A DNA stretch of 64,000 nt from Gammaproteobacteria bacterium Milos-ODIII6 (GTDB lineage: Bacteria > Pseudomonadota > Gammaproteobacteria > Chromatiales > Chromatiaceae), in assembly GCA_029228645.1 (NCBI GenBank), contig JAPTHR010000004.1:124001-188000 (forward strand), read 5' to 3'. This document shows, in pieces, positions 28,523 through 37,963 of the stretch. Every line of letters starts with the position of its first letter. Positions within the stretch are counted from its first letter, which is position 1. The notes beneath the pieces are model-generated. The model had not been told where the DNA came from, did not search any database, and saw nothing but the letters and a program-made list of their open reading frames with translations. A program made the translations under genes and the position numbers.

Positions 28523-29827
28523 TCACTTCGCGATAACCCAAGGATCCATTGGTTTGTTTACCCTTACGGACCCATCCGCGTCCTTCGTAAACAGCGACAT
28601 TTCAGCATCCTGAGAAACCACCACAGCAAGGACCCCTTCATTAGCAGCAACAGCGCGAGCAGCCGATTGGTGGCGTTGCCCTCCGACATTTTGCAGAAAC
28701 ACCTCCCGGCTGATCTCCTCGTCGCCTGTGAGCTTGTAGGTAGCCTTCACTTCATCGCAGTCTTTTTCGGATACTGTGATCTTGCCTCCAAATCCGAGTA
28801 CACGAAGCTCGTGGTTAAGTACGACGCAACCGTCGACTGCCGTTAGATTCGCGATAGCTTCCGCGCTTGTCAGTAGGCGAGCCTTGCTGTGGTTACAGCT
28901 TCGGAGGGCCTTTTCATACGGCTGCCTCTCTTTACTCGAAGAGGCGGTTATGTGTGTGCTCCAATATTCAGCGAGGTCCTCACCCAGGTCAGGCGCGGTC
29001 ACAGGAAACTTGTATTCAATCCCGAAACTTGACGGATCGTCTCCTTCTTTGGCCGGGACGAACACGAAGGCGCCACCATGGCGAAGCTCCATACAGGAGC
29101 GAAATAGCTTCGATAGAATTGTATGAGTCACTCCCGCAATGCCGTGGGCTCCTCCAAAATATGTATCGGCGGCGCGAACGTCTGTAACTTTTCTGAGCGC
29201 GAGCTCTTGGATGGAGCCAGCAGCCGCATCGACCAGACAACGAAAACTGCCGGAGGTGATGATTGGATGAGACAGCCTCACGCGGCCCGCTCTGTATTCG
29301 ACGTGACAACCTCCTTCACTCGCATAGAGGTGACCGGGGCCCTCAATCCAGACAAACGCAGAAGGTGGGCCGCCAACACCTACGATTTCTGGCCGTCCAG
29401 GCTGGGAGCTGAAGCCCAATGGCCCAATGTTGGCGAGCCCAGGGCAGCAGAGCTGCCCATCATCCCATTCGGCGACGAGTAAAGCGAAATCAGATGCGCG
29501 GGCTGCTGGCGTGATTCGGCGTAGTTCGTGAACGTCGCTGAATGGGATTGGTTCCGAAAATCGTGTGGCTAACCGGTGGTCGTCAATACGTCCAGACACG
29601 ATTCGCAATCTTGGAAACCTACCCTCGTCTTCCCTAACGCTAAGAAAGAATGCCACATTGACAAGCAATCGTAGGTTGTCGTCTGTGAGGTGTGACCGAA
29701 AACCAGATGGGCTAGCCTCGGCGTTTCGAACTTGAATGAGTAAGTCGCCCAGTTCAGCAGGCCCAGCAGGCTCGTCTGGACATACCAACTTTTCTCCAGT
29801 TGCTTCGTAGAAGATTCTATCGGGCAT
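28523..29827 (-). CDS. DisA_N-type (diadenylate cyclase-like) protein with N-terminal sensor region
   Basis: A 434-aa protein (ATG at 29827). Residues 330-425 resemble the DisA nucleotide-binding domain: VDGCVVLNHELRVLGFGGKI, then GGQRHQSAARAVAANEGVLA and VVVSQDAEMSLF. The catalytic DGA and RHR motifs of DisA/DacA appear as DGC (332-334) and RHQ (385-387), so activity or product may differ. Residues 1-320 resemble the sensor regions fused to such domains in the DAC-associated sensor families described in genome surveys of nucleotide signalling. It stands in a defence-like block beside McrBC. The cyclic-nucleotide role is inference. Confidence 0.68.
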   Translation of the reverse strand: MPDRIFYEATGEKLVCPDEPAGPAELGDLLIQVRNAEASPSGFRSHLTDDNLRLLVNVAFFLSVREDEGRFPRLRIVSGRIDDHRLATRFSEPIPFSDVHELRRITPAARASDFALLVAEWDDGQLCCPGLANIGPLGFSSQPGRPEIVGVGGPPSAFVWIEGPGHLYASEGGCHVEYRAGRVRLSHPIITSGSFRCLVDAAAGSIQELALRKVTDVRAADTYFGGAHGIAGVTHTILSKLFRSCMELRHGGAFVFVPAKEGDDPSSFGIEYKFPVTAPDLGEDLAEYWSTHITASSSKERQPYEKALRSCNHSKARLLTSAEAIANLTAVDGCVVLNHELRVLGFGGKITVSEKDCDEVKATYKLTGDEEISREVFLQNVGGQRHQSAARAVAANEGVLAVVVSQDAEMSLFTKDADGSVRVNKPMDPWVIAK

Positions 29828-30073
29828 CAGCTGTCCTGGCAGATCTAATGAGCCACATATAGTCGCACAACAACAAATTACGCGGCTGGCACCGGTGTCT
29901 CGCGTCGTTCGAACGGGGCGTGTCTTGACCGGCCCGGAGCGGCAAAAATTTGTTGAAGCCGGGCCAATAGGCTGACTATCGTGATGTCTGCTCAACCCGA
30001 GAGGAGTGATCATTCACTGGCGCCCAGCGCAAGGGCCGCTTTTGGCCGATTAGAGACTTCCAGATAGCCAAAT

Positions 30074-31159
30074 CTACTGGGAGCATCCAACGAGTGAGCA
30101 GGCAAATTCAAAGGGCTCATCACGATTACTGCAGGCAGATGTGAAGTGCTCTTGCCCCGCTTCCTTTTTAACCATCATCGTGACCGGCCTTCGGCGGTCT
30201 TCCCCCAGACAACCCTGCTCTTCCGCATAATTTTCCGCTCGGTAGTTCCATTCTCCAACCACTGTAGGAAGAACGGTGTCGTTCGCGTTGCTGGCTTTGC
30301 CTTGAAATGCCGAAGGTTCCATCTGTGCCTTCTCCGCTGGGGAAGAGTCAGCCATAACTCCCCCTACATCCGAGGTGTCAGTGTTTCCATCTGCTCTATT
30401 CGGCAACATAACTAACCCTTGGCTCTTCTTAATTTCCACCTCTGCAACGGCCTTCTGGAGCGCAACACTTCGCTCAGGAGTGCCGGGGTGCGTTCCACCA
30501 TAGCGTTGTGCAATAGAACCGGGACTTTCGGCCCCCATCCTTCGCCATAAGGTAGGTGCGATACTAATGTCGTATCCGGCTCTGCTAGCGAGATAAAGAC
30601 CTAGGTAGTCCGCTTCCTCCTCGTAATCCTTCGAGTACACTAATGCTCCGGCATTCTGAAAAATACCCCCTGTGTTTATGCCCGTCGCGCCTTGAATTAC
30701 TCCGTCTACAATTGCCCCCAGAATCACCCCCCCCATTTTCTTCTCGCTATGATCTAGCATGTTGTGAGCCATTTCATGGCCTATGACAATAGCAATTTCG
30801 TCATCAGATTCGAGAAAACGAATCAATCCAGAATTGATGTATATTTTTTCTCCATCCGCTGCTGCATTGAGCTGTGAATCATCAACCAACTCTAGCGAGT
30901 AAAGACAGTCAAGCCCTGACTTATCCAGAACCTTGGAACAAATATCTCGGGCGTGGGGAATCAGTTTTTCCCTGATCTTGTTAAGTCGAGCCAAACGTTT
31001 ACTACGAATGCTTTTTGCCAGCCGAATCTGCGCTGTGCGTTCAGCTTGAACAGCTGATTGCGATGCATCCGGCCTGCGGAGTTCTGGCGCACAGCCGTAC
31101 AAAATGACTGACACCAAAACAACCATGGCGGTGAAGTAACGCTTGGTAAGCACATCCAT
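30074..31159 (-). CDS. M48-family metallopeptidase lipoprotein
   Basis: A 361-aa lipoprotein: the N-terminal hydrophobic stretch ends in ILYGC with lipidation Cys23. The peptidase has HEMAH at 128-132 and the third zinc ligand in EEEAD near 180-184, as in BepA/LoiP-type periplasmic proteases that tend outer-membrane proteins. A Ser/Asp-rich segment (about 260-300) and a Cys-containing C-terminus follow. It is island-encoded, 283 bases from mcrC, and could be cargo for surface maintenance. Confidence 0.88.
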   Translation of the reverse strand: MDVLTKRYFTAMVVLVSVILYGCAPELRRPDASQSAVQAERTAQIRLAKSIRSKRLARLNKIREKLIPHARDICSKVLDKSGLDCLYSLELVDDSQLNAAADGEKIYINSGLIRFLESDDEIAIVIGHEMAHNMLDHSEKKMGGVILGAIVDGVIQGATGINTGGIFQNAGALVYSKDYEEEADYLGLYLASRAGYDISIAPTLWRRMGAESPGSIAQRYGGTHPGTPERSVALQKAVAEVEIKKSQGLVMLPNRADGNTDTSDVGGVMADSSPAEKAQMEPSAFQGKASNANDTVLPTVVGEWNYRAENYAEEQGCLGEDRRRPVTMMVKKEAGQEHFTSACSNRDEPFEFACSLVGCSQ

Positions 31160-31442
31160 ATTTCGCTAAGTATCCTATTTTTCTAGCGTCTCAATTACTT
31201 TACTGTTTCAAGGGAAGGCCGAACAGCATGCAAGGTTCATCCGGATTACGCCTCGTGATTCGGTGTTCGCGTCAGCAGAATCTCCGCCCCCAGCCTGTCC
31301 AAAGTCCGCATAGGCAATAAGTCCTGGCCTCACACATTTGCTTCTGATTAAACCAAGATCACCACTACTGCCCTTTGATACATATATTGAACCAGAATTC
31401 GATCGCGAATCGCTTGATGCTACTGCCGTTACATTCACTAAT

Positions 31443-32489
31443 TTACGCGTCTTTAGTATTCGTAGGCTCAGCAATACATTCGAAGAGGCTGCTCCGAATT
31501 TTTTTTGCTTCCTCAGTAAGATCAATGGTCATGATTCGAACATGATGGCCAAATATCTGATATTCGGATGTGATTCGATGATCTGTGGTCGGGTAGATAA
31601 GTACACCGTCAAGAGGAACGGTGCCATTGCTGTTTAAGTTTTGAAGATAGGCAAAGAGCTGATATAAGTGCGGCGATCTTATTGATGCGCCACCAAAATG
31701 ATGGTGCGCCAAGGTTTTCTCATAAAATTTAACCTCGATAATGATTTTCCTTTTTGGTGATATTAGGCTTACATCTGTCTCCATAGTGGGAAGAAGTTGG
31801 AGGGCCTGCTCGTTACTTGACGTCCGTTGCCACTTAAAACGCTCACGCTTTACCTTGTATATTCTCTGCTCTCGCTTAAAAAAGTTCCGAACAAAGCTTT
31901 CAAAAATCGTTGCAAGTCTGTCCTCCGAAAAGTCAGCAAAACGATAACCTTTGCCAGATGTGTCTGGCAGGAGTTGTTGGTGCAACATCCAGCAGATTTG
32001 AATCAATAATCTGTAATAGCGATTGTTTGAGTGAAGCTGAACTTGCCGGAAGGTATTATTTGATAGTTGGATCTCGCTGATTCCATCAAACCGCAAAACG
32101 AGATCGTGCAGGTCCTGTTTCAGCTCAGGACTTAGGCTGTCAGTGCGTATTAACCTCAGCAATGAGGCTTTTAGTATTTGATTGTGGAGTACGTCATAGG
32201 TGAGTTCATCGTAACTGCAAACAGCAACGCCACGGGTGAAACTGGCTGTTTTGATGCTTGAGGATAAATTCAAGCGACCTCGAATCCCGGGAATAGCACC
32301 TGTTTCTGAGGTGTACGCCCTGTCTAAGCCGCGCTTCAACAAATGGTCGATGCCATTCCGAAGTATCTTGGCAAATAGATCTGGCGGAGTCTCGATCTGC
32401 TCGACATCAATGTCACCTACGCCCACCTGATCGAGTACGTCCCACGCATAGACAAGAAGATAGTAGAGATTCCGAATTGGAATTTTCAT
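31443..32489 (-). CDS. mcrC: McrC-type endonuclease subunit
   Basis: The 348-aa protein has the McrC N-terminal region (PIRNLYYLLVYAWDVLDQ) and a PD-(D/E)xK nuclease core with Asp239 (METDVSL) and Glu252-x-Lys254 (IIIEVKFY), the metal-dependent cutting site. McrC stimulates McrB GTPase and cleaves DNA with modified cytosine. Its ATG overlaps the mcrB stop (ATGA), so the two are coupled. Confidence 0.93.
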   Translation of the reverse strand: MKIPIRNLYYLLVYAWDVLDQVGVGDIDVEQIETPPDLFAKILRNGIDHLLKRGLDRAYTSETGAIPGIRGRLNLSSSIKTASFTRGVAVCSYDELTYDVLHNQILKASLLRLIRTDSLSPELKQDLHDLVLRFDGISEIQLSNNTFRQVQLHSNNRYYRLLIQICWMLHQQLLPDTSGKGYRFADFSEDRLATIFESFVRNFFKREQRIYKVKRERFKWQRTSSNEQALQLLPTMETDVSLISPKRKIIIEVKFYEKTLAHHHFGGASIRSPHLYQLFAYLQNLNSNGTVPLDGVLIYPTTDHRITSEYQIFGHHVRIMTIDLTEEAKKIRSSLFECIAEPTNTKDA

Positions 32490-35023
32490 TCCCGTATTTC
32501 TTCGATCAGGCTTTCGGCTTTTTCGGGCTGGTCAAACCAATACTCTCGAATCTGTGGTGCGATTTCTGTCCGTATGATGGCGTCGAACCATGAGTCATCG
32601 ACGCTCTCCTCAAGAGCATCACAGAAGTAACTATGCCCAATCTCAAAGCCCCATCCTAAATGCGGGTTAGTTTCAATCTCGCTATTTACGGCTCTCATGC
32701 GAGAACGTATTTTCTGGATGAGCTCTTCAGATGCGCCTTTGTTTTCGAGTAATGCTTTGAAGCCCGAAGAATCAAGCTGTGGACGTAAACGATAGAAAGA
32801 AAACCGTCGGCGAAGCGCATAATCGACCATCGCGAGGGAACGGTCTGCCGTGTTCATCATGCCGATCAGGTAGAGGTTCTCAGGGATATAGAACCGCTCT
32901 GAATTGTTCTGGGAATAGGTAAGGGGAATGGCGAATTTACTGCCTCGCTTGTCATGCTCTATGAGCATCATGAGTTCGCCAAGAATCTTGCTGATATTGC
33001 CTCGGTTGATCTCATCGATAATGAAAACGAAAGTCTGATCAGGATGCTGCCGAGCTTTGTTGCAGAATTGGTAGAAGACCCCAGATTTGAGCTCAAAGCC
33101 TCCGGAGGCTGTTGGTCTCCACCCTTGAATGAAGTCTTCATAGGCATAGGATTGGTGGAACTGCACCATCTCAATGCGGCTGTCGCCTTTCGCGTTCATG
33201 AGCGTGTATGCGATTAAGCGAGCTGCGTAGGTTTTGCCGACTCCTGGAGGCCCTTCCAAGATAATGTTCTTCTTACGTCGCAGACCACCGAGGATATCCA
33301 CGAGGTCCTCACGTGGCATGAAAAGAAGATTCAGGGCATCGTCGATAGAGAAAGACTCTTCGACCATTCTTGGTGGCGTTCTCATCGGAGATCGAAGGTA
33401 AGCAAACCCAAAGGCGTTCTGGTTGAGCACACTTTTTTCATGAGACCAGGGCGACGCTGGCTCGAAGTCATCTATAGCCAGTGAAGAGGGCAATCGCTCA
33501 ATCTTTGTCACCTTTAGCCAAGTCTTGAATATTTCACTTTGCTTTGAGCCGGCACGGTTGCGATGTTGCCACTCGGGGTATGTTTGCTCAGGCCAAGGGC
33601 TCTCAATTCCCTCTGACCCTCGACTCGTCACAAATTCGGCCACTTCCATCCGGACCGGAAATCTCCCTCCTCCAGTATTGAGATAGATTTGAAATGGTGC
33701 CTCTAAAGCTTTTCCCACGTCTTCGCCAATGACAAAACTCCACCAGGAAGCAAAGGCGCCATGTTCTTCGATGAAATCACTTACACGGTCGAAATCGGCT
33801 TCGATGCTGGGCCAGGTTCCAAGTAGGCAAAGTTCTCGTCCTTGTTCAGTCAACTTTTCATAGAGATCGCTATTAATGACTCTAATCGCGTGTTGCGCGT
33901 TATAACTCGGCAGCGCCTTAATCTGTGCCAAGACTGCATCAGGTATCGCATGTGCGGACTCAAATGGAGTCCATTCACTGAAGGCACATTTATATTCAAC
34001 CGGCCCTTCTTTAGGGTGATTGATTTCTTGAGCAGCTTCGAGCACCCCGAATCCGGTAAGCATGACCCCTTTGGCGCTCTTGCTATCGACGACGACCATT
34101 GCGCCTTCGAGTAACTTTTTGTGGTTAGGAACATGGCTCGTGAAGTGGTATACGGCGCCTTCCTCATCGTTATAAGGGGATACCTCGTTTGACCTAATGA
34201 GGAGGTACGAGGCGCTGCCCTTTTCCTTATCGACAATTTCGAAGCCATGACCGGTCAAAACGCGAAAACACTTGCTGGATTTGCCACCTGAGAACTCGTA
34301 GTGGTGAAGTTTGCGGCCAAGGATGCGACGGGCTGCGAGTCCGCAGATCACCTTAGGCGGGTAGCGTTTATCGTCGAACAGGAGATCGTAGAAAGTCGAT
34401 TCGCCAAAGTCTCCGCGCTCCCCAGTGTCGTAGTCACGGATTGCCTGAAGAACATCATCTCGAGTGATGCCGTCCGGGACGCCACCCGTTCCGACATGCT
34501 CATTGGCCAGGACTTCTTGATCCATGAAGTCGTCGACACTGCCGAATTCGTCAGCTATGCGCGCGACTTTTTGATCGGATATTCGAGTGAATCCCCGGTA
34601 GCCGCCGGAAAGCTCGGTGGCAAGGTTGCCAACGGGGATCTTGACTGCAATAGGCTTGCTCAAGAAGTACATCAGCTGCCACGTTTCGCCGGATGGGTCA
34701 GCGCCCCAAGTCGCAAGCGCGAGACTTTTGTTATCGTATTTGGCTAAGACGCGAGCGGCGTAACGGTAGTGATTGCCAAACACACACAGCACCCAGTCAC
34801 CCGGGGTCATCGCTTCCCAATTTGGATTGTTGCGCACACCTGGGGTCGCTCCCCAGGCATAGAGGCCCCCATCTTCCGCTAGTTCACGGATCCTTACGGC
34901 GTCTTGTTGCGGAAAATGACTAATGACTGCTTCGACGTTCAGTGGATTGGTTATCGAAACGTTCAGGTGCTCACGAGCTTCAGCATTGCCCGCTGTAAAG
35001 ATGAAAATATTAGGTGTTGCCAT
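32486..35023 (-). CDS. mcrB: McrB-type AAA+ GTPase with several DNA-reader domains
   Basis: From the ATG at 35023 the protein is 845 aa. Residues 1-165 look like an EVE/PUA-type reader (YAWGATPG, GDWVLCVFGNHYRYAARV). Residues 183-262 resemble the N-terminal head of ScoMcrA (DKRYPPKVICGLA, FSGGKSS). Residues 270-395 form a further beta-rich module (VYHFTSHVPNHKKLLEGAMV). The motor has Walker A GPPGVGKT (591-598), FIIDEINRGNISKILGEL and the McrB signature MNTADRS (723-729). The stacked modules suggest recognition of base or backbone modification (for example phosphorothioate, as in ScoMcrA); the exact target is inference. Confidence 0.9.
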   Translation of the reverse strand: MATPNIFIFTAGNAEAREHLNVSITNPLNVEAVISHFPQQDAVRIRELAEDGGLYAWGATPGVRNNPNWEAMTPGDWVLCVFGNHYRYAARVLAKYDNKSLALATWGADPSGETWQLMYFLSKPIAVKIPVGNLATELSGGYRGFTRISDQKVARIADEFGSVDDFMDQEVLANEHVGTGGVPDGITRDDVLQAIRDYDTGERGDFGESTFYDLLFDDKRYPPKVICGLAARRILGRKLHHYEFSGGKSSKCFRVLTGHGFEIVDKEKGSASYLLIRSNEVSPYNDEEGAVYHFTSHVPNHKKLLEGAMVVVDSKSAKGVMLTGFGVLEAAQEINHPKEGPVEYKCAFSEWTPFESAHAIPDAVLAQIKALPSYNAQHAIRVINSDLYEKLTEQGRELCLLGTWPSIEADFDRVSDFIEEHGAFASWWSFVIGEDVGKALEAPFQIYLNTGGGRFPVRMEVAEFVTSRGSEGIESPWPEQTYPEWQHRNRAGSKQSEIFKTWLKVTKIERLPSSLAIDDFEPASPWSHEKSVLNQNAFGFAYLRSPMRTPPRMVEESFSIDDALNLLFMPREDLVDILGGLRRKKNIILEGPPGVGKTYAARLIAYTLMNAKGDSRIEMVQFHQSYAYEDFIQGWRPTASGGFELKSGVFYQFCNKARQHPDQTFVFIIDEINRGNISKILGELMMLIEHDKRGSKFAIPLTYSQNNSERFYIPENLYLIGMMNTADRSLAMVDYALRRRFSFYRLRPQLDSSGFKALLENKGASEELIQKIRSRMRAVNSEIETNPHLGWGFEIGHSYFCDALEESVDDSWFDAIIRTEIAPQIREYWFDQPEKAESLIEEIRE

Positions 35024-35445
35024 GAGGTTTCCGAGCCACTTAACCATAATCCTGGAATTCTCACTATGGTATAGATTGAACTCTTGGAAGGGTAGATTGG
35101 TATTGATGCGCCTCGTAATGTGCAGATAGTGCGCGAGGAGTTGCTGGTCTACCGGGCAGTGACTGAACCCATGTGAAGGCTATCTACTTCCGCAATACGA
35201 CCTGAGCGGAAGTTCGACAGCGGGGCGACCAGGGTGTCGAACTGGCCTACTCTCAGCTTGGTGCGAATGGCAGCAATCAACACGAATCAGACATTGCCTC
35301 ACCAATGACTCCGGGAACGAAGCTAGTTTAGGCAACAGCCCTCTGCTGATGCGCATCAATAGGAAATGCTCCATTCCCGAGCTAGGATTTCATGTCGGAG
35401 TATCGTATTGATTGGCTGCAGTAATGACTAAGAGATTGCCCACCG
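35024..35445. other. Divergent intergenic region, presumed promoters only
   Basis: About 420 bases between mcrB (minus) and the small gene at 35446 (plus). No open frame with family resemblance and no strong repeat was seen. It should hold the promoter of mcrBC and that of the exonuclease unit. Confidence 0.5.
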
Positions 35446-35817
35446 ATGACTAGACGCGTGTTTCGATCTATCAACGAGCCGCTTCGGCCTCGCCTTTCCT
35501 ATGAGCAACGGTGGAAGGGACCAGACAAAGGCCTGATCACCTGCTGGGAAGTAGGCCGAAAGATGGTCGAGCGGGAACCCGAGGTTGCCGCTGCTGCTGT
35601 ACGTGGGGAACTCCCCCCAGCTGGCTGGAAAGGTGGCGTCGAGAAGAAACTAAAGAAGAAAGAAAAGATCGGTACCTTTTTTTACTTGGCCCAATGGCAG
35701 GGCATGCGTGGCGAAGACCTCGATATTGATCTCGAAGAGGAACCCGAACTTGTGTGTACCAAAACTGGGATGAGGGTCATTTTCACCGGAGACTTCGAGA
35801 AGTACGCAAACGCTTGA
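35446..35817 (+). CDS. Hypothetical basic protein upstream of the exonuclease gene
   Basis: A 123-aa protein, basic in the middle (EKKLKKKEKIG) and acidic near the C-terminus (GEDLDIDLEEEPELV). It ends 13 bases before the exonuclease gene, so they are probably co-transcribed. No family recognised; small nucleic-acid binding is only a guess. Confidence 0.6.
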   Translation: MTRRVFRSINEPLRPRLSYEQRWKGPDKGLITCWEVGRKMVEREPEVAAAAVRGELPPAGWKGGVEKKLKKKEKIGTFFYLAQWQGMRGEDLDIDLEEEPELVCTKTGMRVIFTGDFEKYANA

Positions 35818-35830
35818 TAGGAGCTCGGGA

Positions 35831-37087
35831 ATGTTCGCTGTACTCGATACCGAGACAACGGGGCTAAACCCATCGGCAGACCGAATCATTGAACTAGCAG
35901 TCATCGGGCTAGACAGATTCGGCAACAAAGAATGGGAGTGGTGTTCGCTGATCAATCCAGAGCGTAACACCGGCAATGGCTTTGCCGTCCGTATTCATCA
36001 GATCTATGACAAAGACGTAGCTGGCGCACCGACGTTTCGACAATTCGCAGGGAAGCTGATTTCACTCCTCAGAGGCCGAGCAGTCATTGCCCACAATGCC
36101 GGTTTCGATCTGCGGATGCTCTCGGCAGAGTTCTCACGCCTAGGCATCGCTGTTCCCTCGTTACCGCACATCTGCACAGCAGATATAGCAAGAGACTTGG
36201 GCTTTAAGCCCTGGAGGCTGGAGAGTTGCTGCAGTTCGTTAGGCATCCAGATGGATGGCATGCACCATGCGTTAGCTGACGCACGTGCAACTTGGGCCTT
36301 GGCGCAGCACCTTCTAGACTTCGCTGATGAGAGCGTCCAAGAGTGGTTGTCACTTGATCCAAGTTTCGACTCGCATTGGCCCGAACTACCCATCGGAGCA
36401 TCGGATCCTGTTCTCCGACCGGTGCGACCCGCGAGGATCGGCTCCGCTCCTCGGGCAAAGATGGTAGCAACCGCATTCGAGAATAGACCCTCTTCCGCCC
36501 CCTCGATTGCTACCTTCTCGCCCGACTCAGAAGGCCCCATTGCAGACTACGTGGCAGCCGTCGAACTCGTTATTGAAGACCGAGAGGTTTTTGACGAACA
36601 GAAGGTCGTCTTAAATGATCTTCAAGAGCAACTGAACCTAACCGAGGAACAGGTCCGGTCAGCAAAGCTGATCTTCTTGCAAGGTCTGGCTGGAAGCATG
36701 TGGGACGACGGAGAAATATCTGCGCACGAAAGGTTCGACCTTGAAGTCGTAGCAACAGCTCTGGGCCTACCTCAAACTGAGATAAATTTCGCTCTGAGTA
36801 ATCCCCTCGATGTAGGCCTATTAAACGAAGACTATGCCCTACAACCTGGGGATAAGGTTGTCTTTACTGGAGAGATGTCTCTTTCTCGCTCAGAATGGAA
36901 AACCCGCGCTGAGAATGCTGGCCTCAAAGTCACTGGGTCGGTATCGGGCAAAACAAATTGGCTCGTGGTCCCGTCAATCGTAACTGGTTCGGGAAAATCG
37001 AAAAAAGCAAGGGAACTGGGAGTTCGAGTCATCAGCGAGCAACGTTTCTTGAGGATGATTAAGCGCCGGGAAAAAGAAGCTAGCTGA
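35831..37087 (+). CDS. DEDDh exonuclease fused to TerB-like and BRCT domains
   Basis: The 418-aa protein starts with a DnaQ-type 3'-5' exonuclease: VLDTETTG (Asp6, Glu8), HNAGFD (Asp93) and HHALADA (His145, Asp150). Residues 238-320 form a helical TerB-like module (MWDDGEISAHERFDLEVVATALG), and 335-415 a BRCT domain (PGDKVVFTGEMSLSRSEW, VSGKTNWLVV). The mix suggests DNA repair or damage-linked defence. It is divergent from mcrBC in the same block. Confidence 0.85.
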   Translation: MFAVLDTETTGLNPSADRIIELAVIGLDRFGNKEWEWCSLINPERNTGNGFAVRIHQIYDKDVAGAPTFRQFAGKLISLLRGRAVIAHNAGFDLRMLSAEFSRLGIAVPSLPHICTADIARDLGFKPWRLESCCSSLGIQMDGMHHALADARATWALAQHLLDFADESVQEWLSLDPSFDSHWPELPIGASDPVLRPVRPARIGSAPRAKMVATAFENRPSSAPSIATFSPDSEGPIADYVAAVELVIEDREVFDEQKVVLNDLQEQLNLTEEQVRSAKLIFLQGLAGSMWDDGEISAHERFDLEVVATALGLPQTEINFALSNPLDVGLLNEDYALQPGDKVVFTGEMSLSRSEWKTRAENAGLKVTGSVSGKTNWLVVPSIVTGSGKSKKARELGVRVISEQRFLRMIKRREKEAS

Positions 37088-37125
37088 ACTCGCTCTCTCG
37101 CTTTCCCTAGGACCGCTTTTGGCCG

Positions 37126-37371
37126 TCAACCGACCCCCGAACTCAAACCCGCAGAACCGTCACCATAAGCAAACGCACACGCTACCGACCACCCTATCCG
37201 TATATCGATTTCTCGGCTGCCACAGGATGAACAGCGCAGTCTGTTCCGGAGAGTGTCTACGGGTAGCGTAGAAGGCAGACTTACGATACCCACCAGCGCG
37301 GAGTGTCCACACTCACAGTAAGCGGTGATATGGAAGCGAGTTGGCGGGAAGTCGGAAAGGGTGTTCTGCAT
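37126..37371 (-). CDS. Small zinc-ribbon-like protein
   Basis: An 81-aa protein with CECGH (residues 19-23) and CSSCGSR (47-53), two cysteine pairs suited to a metal site. It follows the nuclease gene by 4 bases on the same strand. Similar short two-CxC/CxxC proteins are common and unassigned. Confidence 0.6.
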   Translation of the reverse strand: MQNTLSDFPPTRFHITAYCECGHSALVGIVSLPSTLPVDTLRNRLRCSSCGSREIDIRIGWSVACAFAYGDGSAGLSSGVG

Positions 37372-37375
37372 GAGG

Positions 37376-37915
37376 CTATTTCATCCGCCGCCAATCCCAA
37401 GGAGCTATAGGTTCAGGATCAGACCATAAGCCCCTGCGCGCTCCTCTGGCAGCCTCCTCAGCCTTGGCATACGCTTCCCTGTCTCCGGGTGTCTGTTCGT
37501 CCTGATAACGCTTGTAGTGCCATGCCATCCCTCGGTCGATCATGTGCAGGTTAATATCCTCACCAGCGAGACGGACGATCCCGATCAAGCGTTTCCAACG
37601 ATCCTTCTTTTGCCACTCGACCACCACGAACCGACCGGCCACCTGACGCCGAAGCTCTCGTGTGGAAGCTTCTCCCCAGGGTTGATTGCGTTCGGGCGCA
37701 TCGATACTAGCAAGTCGTACTCTGTGATCGAATTCCTGGCTTTCAATTACGAGGGTATCCCCATCCACGACCCGCTTTACCTGACCCGGTAGGGAAGCGG
37801 AGAAGGCGGGCACAGATGCAAAAAATGACAGGGCAAGGGCTACCCATAAGGACACGAGCAAACGTATTCTGCCGCGCCTACTTGGCGATCTGGGTTCCTT
37901 GGGGTGCAGGTCCAT
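37376..37915 (-). CDS. Exported thermonuclease (staphylococcal nuclease-like)
   Basis: The 179-aa protein has a basic N-terminus, a membrane/signal segment (LLVSLWVALALSFFASVPAF) and an SNase fold: VKRVVDGDTLVIES, HRVRLASIDAPERNQPWG, and GLWSDPEPIAPWDWRR. The Ca-binding Asp and catalytic Arg positions look intact. It is probably a secreted or periplasmic nuclease. A decayed partial copy lies at 54060-54260. Confidence 0.9.
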   Translation of the reverse strand: MDLHPKEPRSPSRRGRIRLLVSLWVALALSFFASVPAFSASLPGQVKRVVDGDTLVIESQEFDHRVRLASIDAPERNQPWGEASTRELRRQVAGRFVVVEWQKKDRWKRLIGIVRLAGEDINLHMIDRGMAWHYKRYQDEQTPGDREAYAKAEEAARGARRGLWSDPEPIAPWDWRRMK

Positions 37916-37963
37916 GGTGCTAGTATGCAGGCTCCACTAACGGAATGAACAGGAGCAAGGGAA

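Noticed and set aside
28252..28536. 94-codon plus-strand frame in the gap after the small island genes
   Set aside because: No ribosome site, overlaps the end of the DisA_N-type gene, and no resemblance to a family.
31208..31525. 105-codon minus-strand frame beyond mcrC
   Set aside because: It overlaps the mcrC end in another frame, and its composition is not protein-like.
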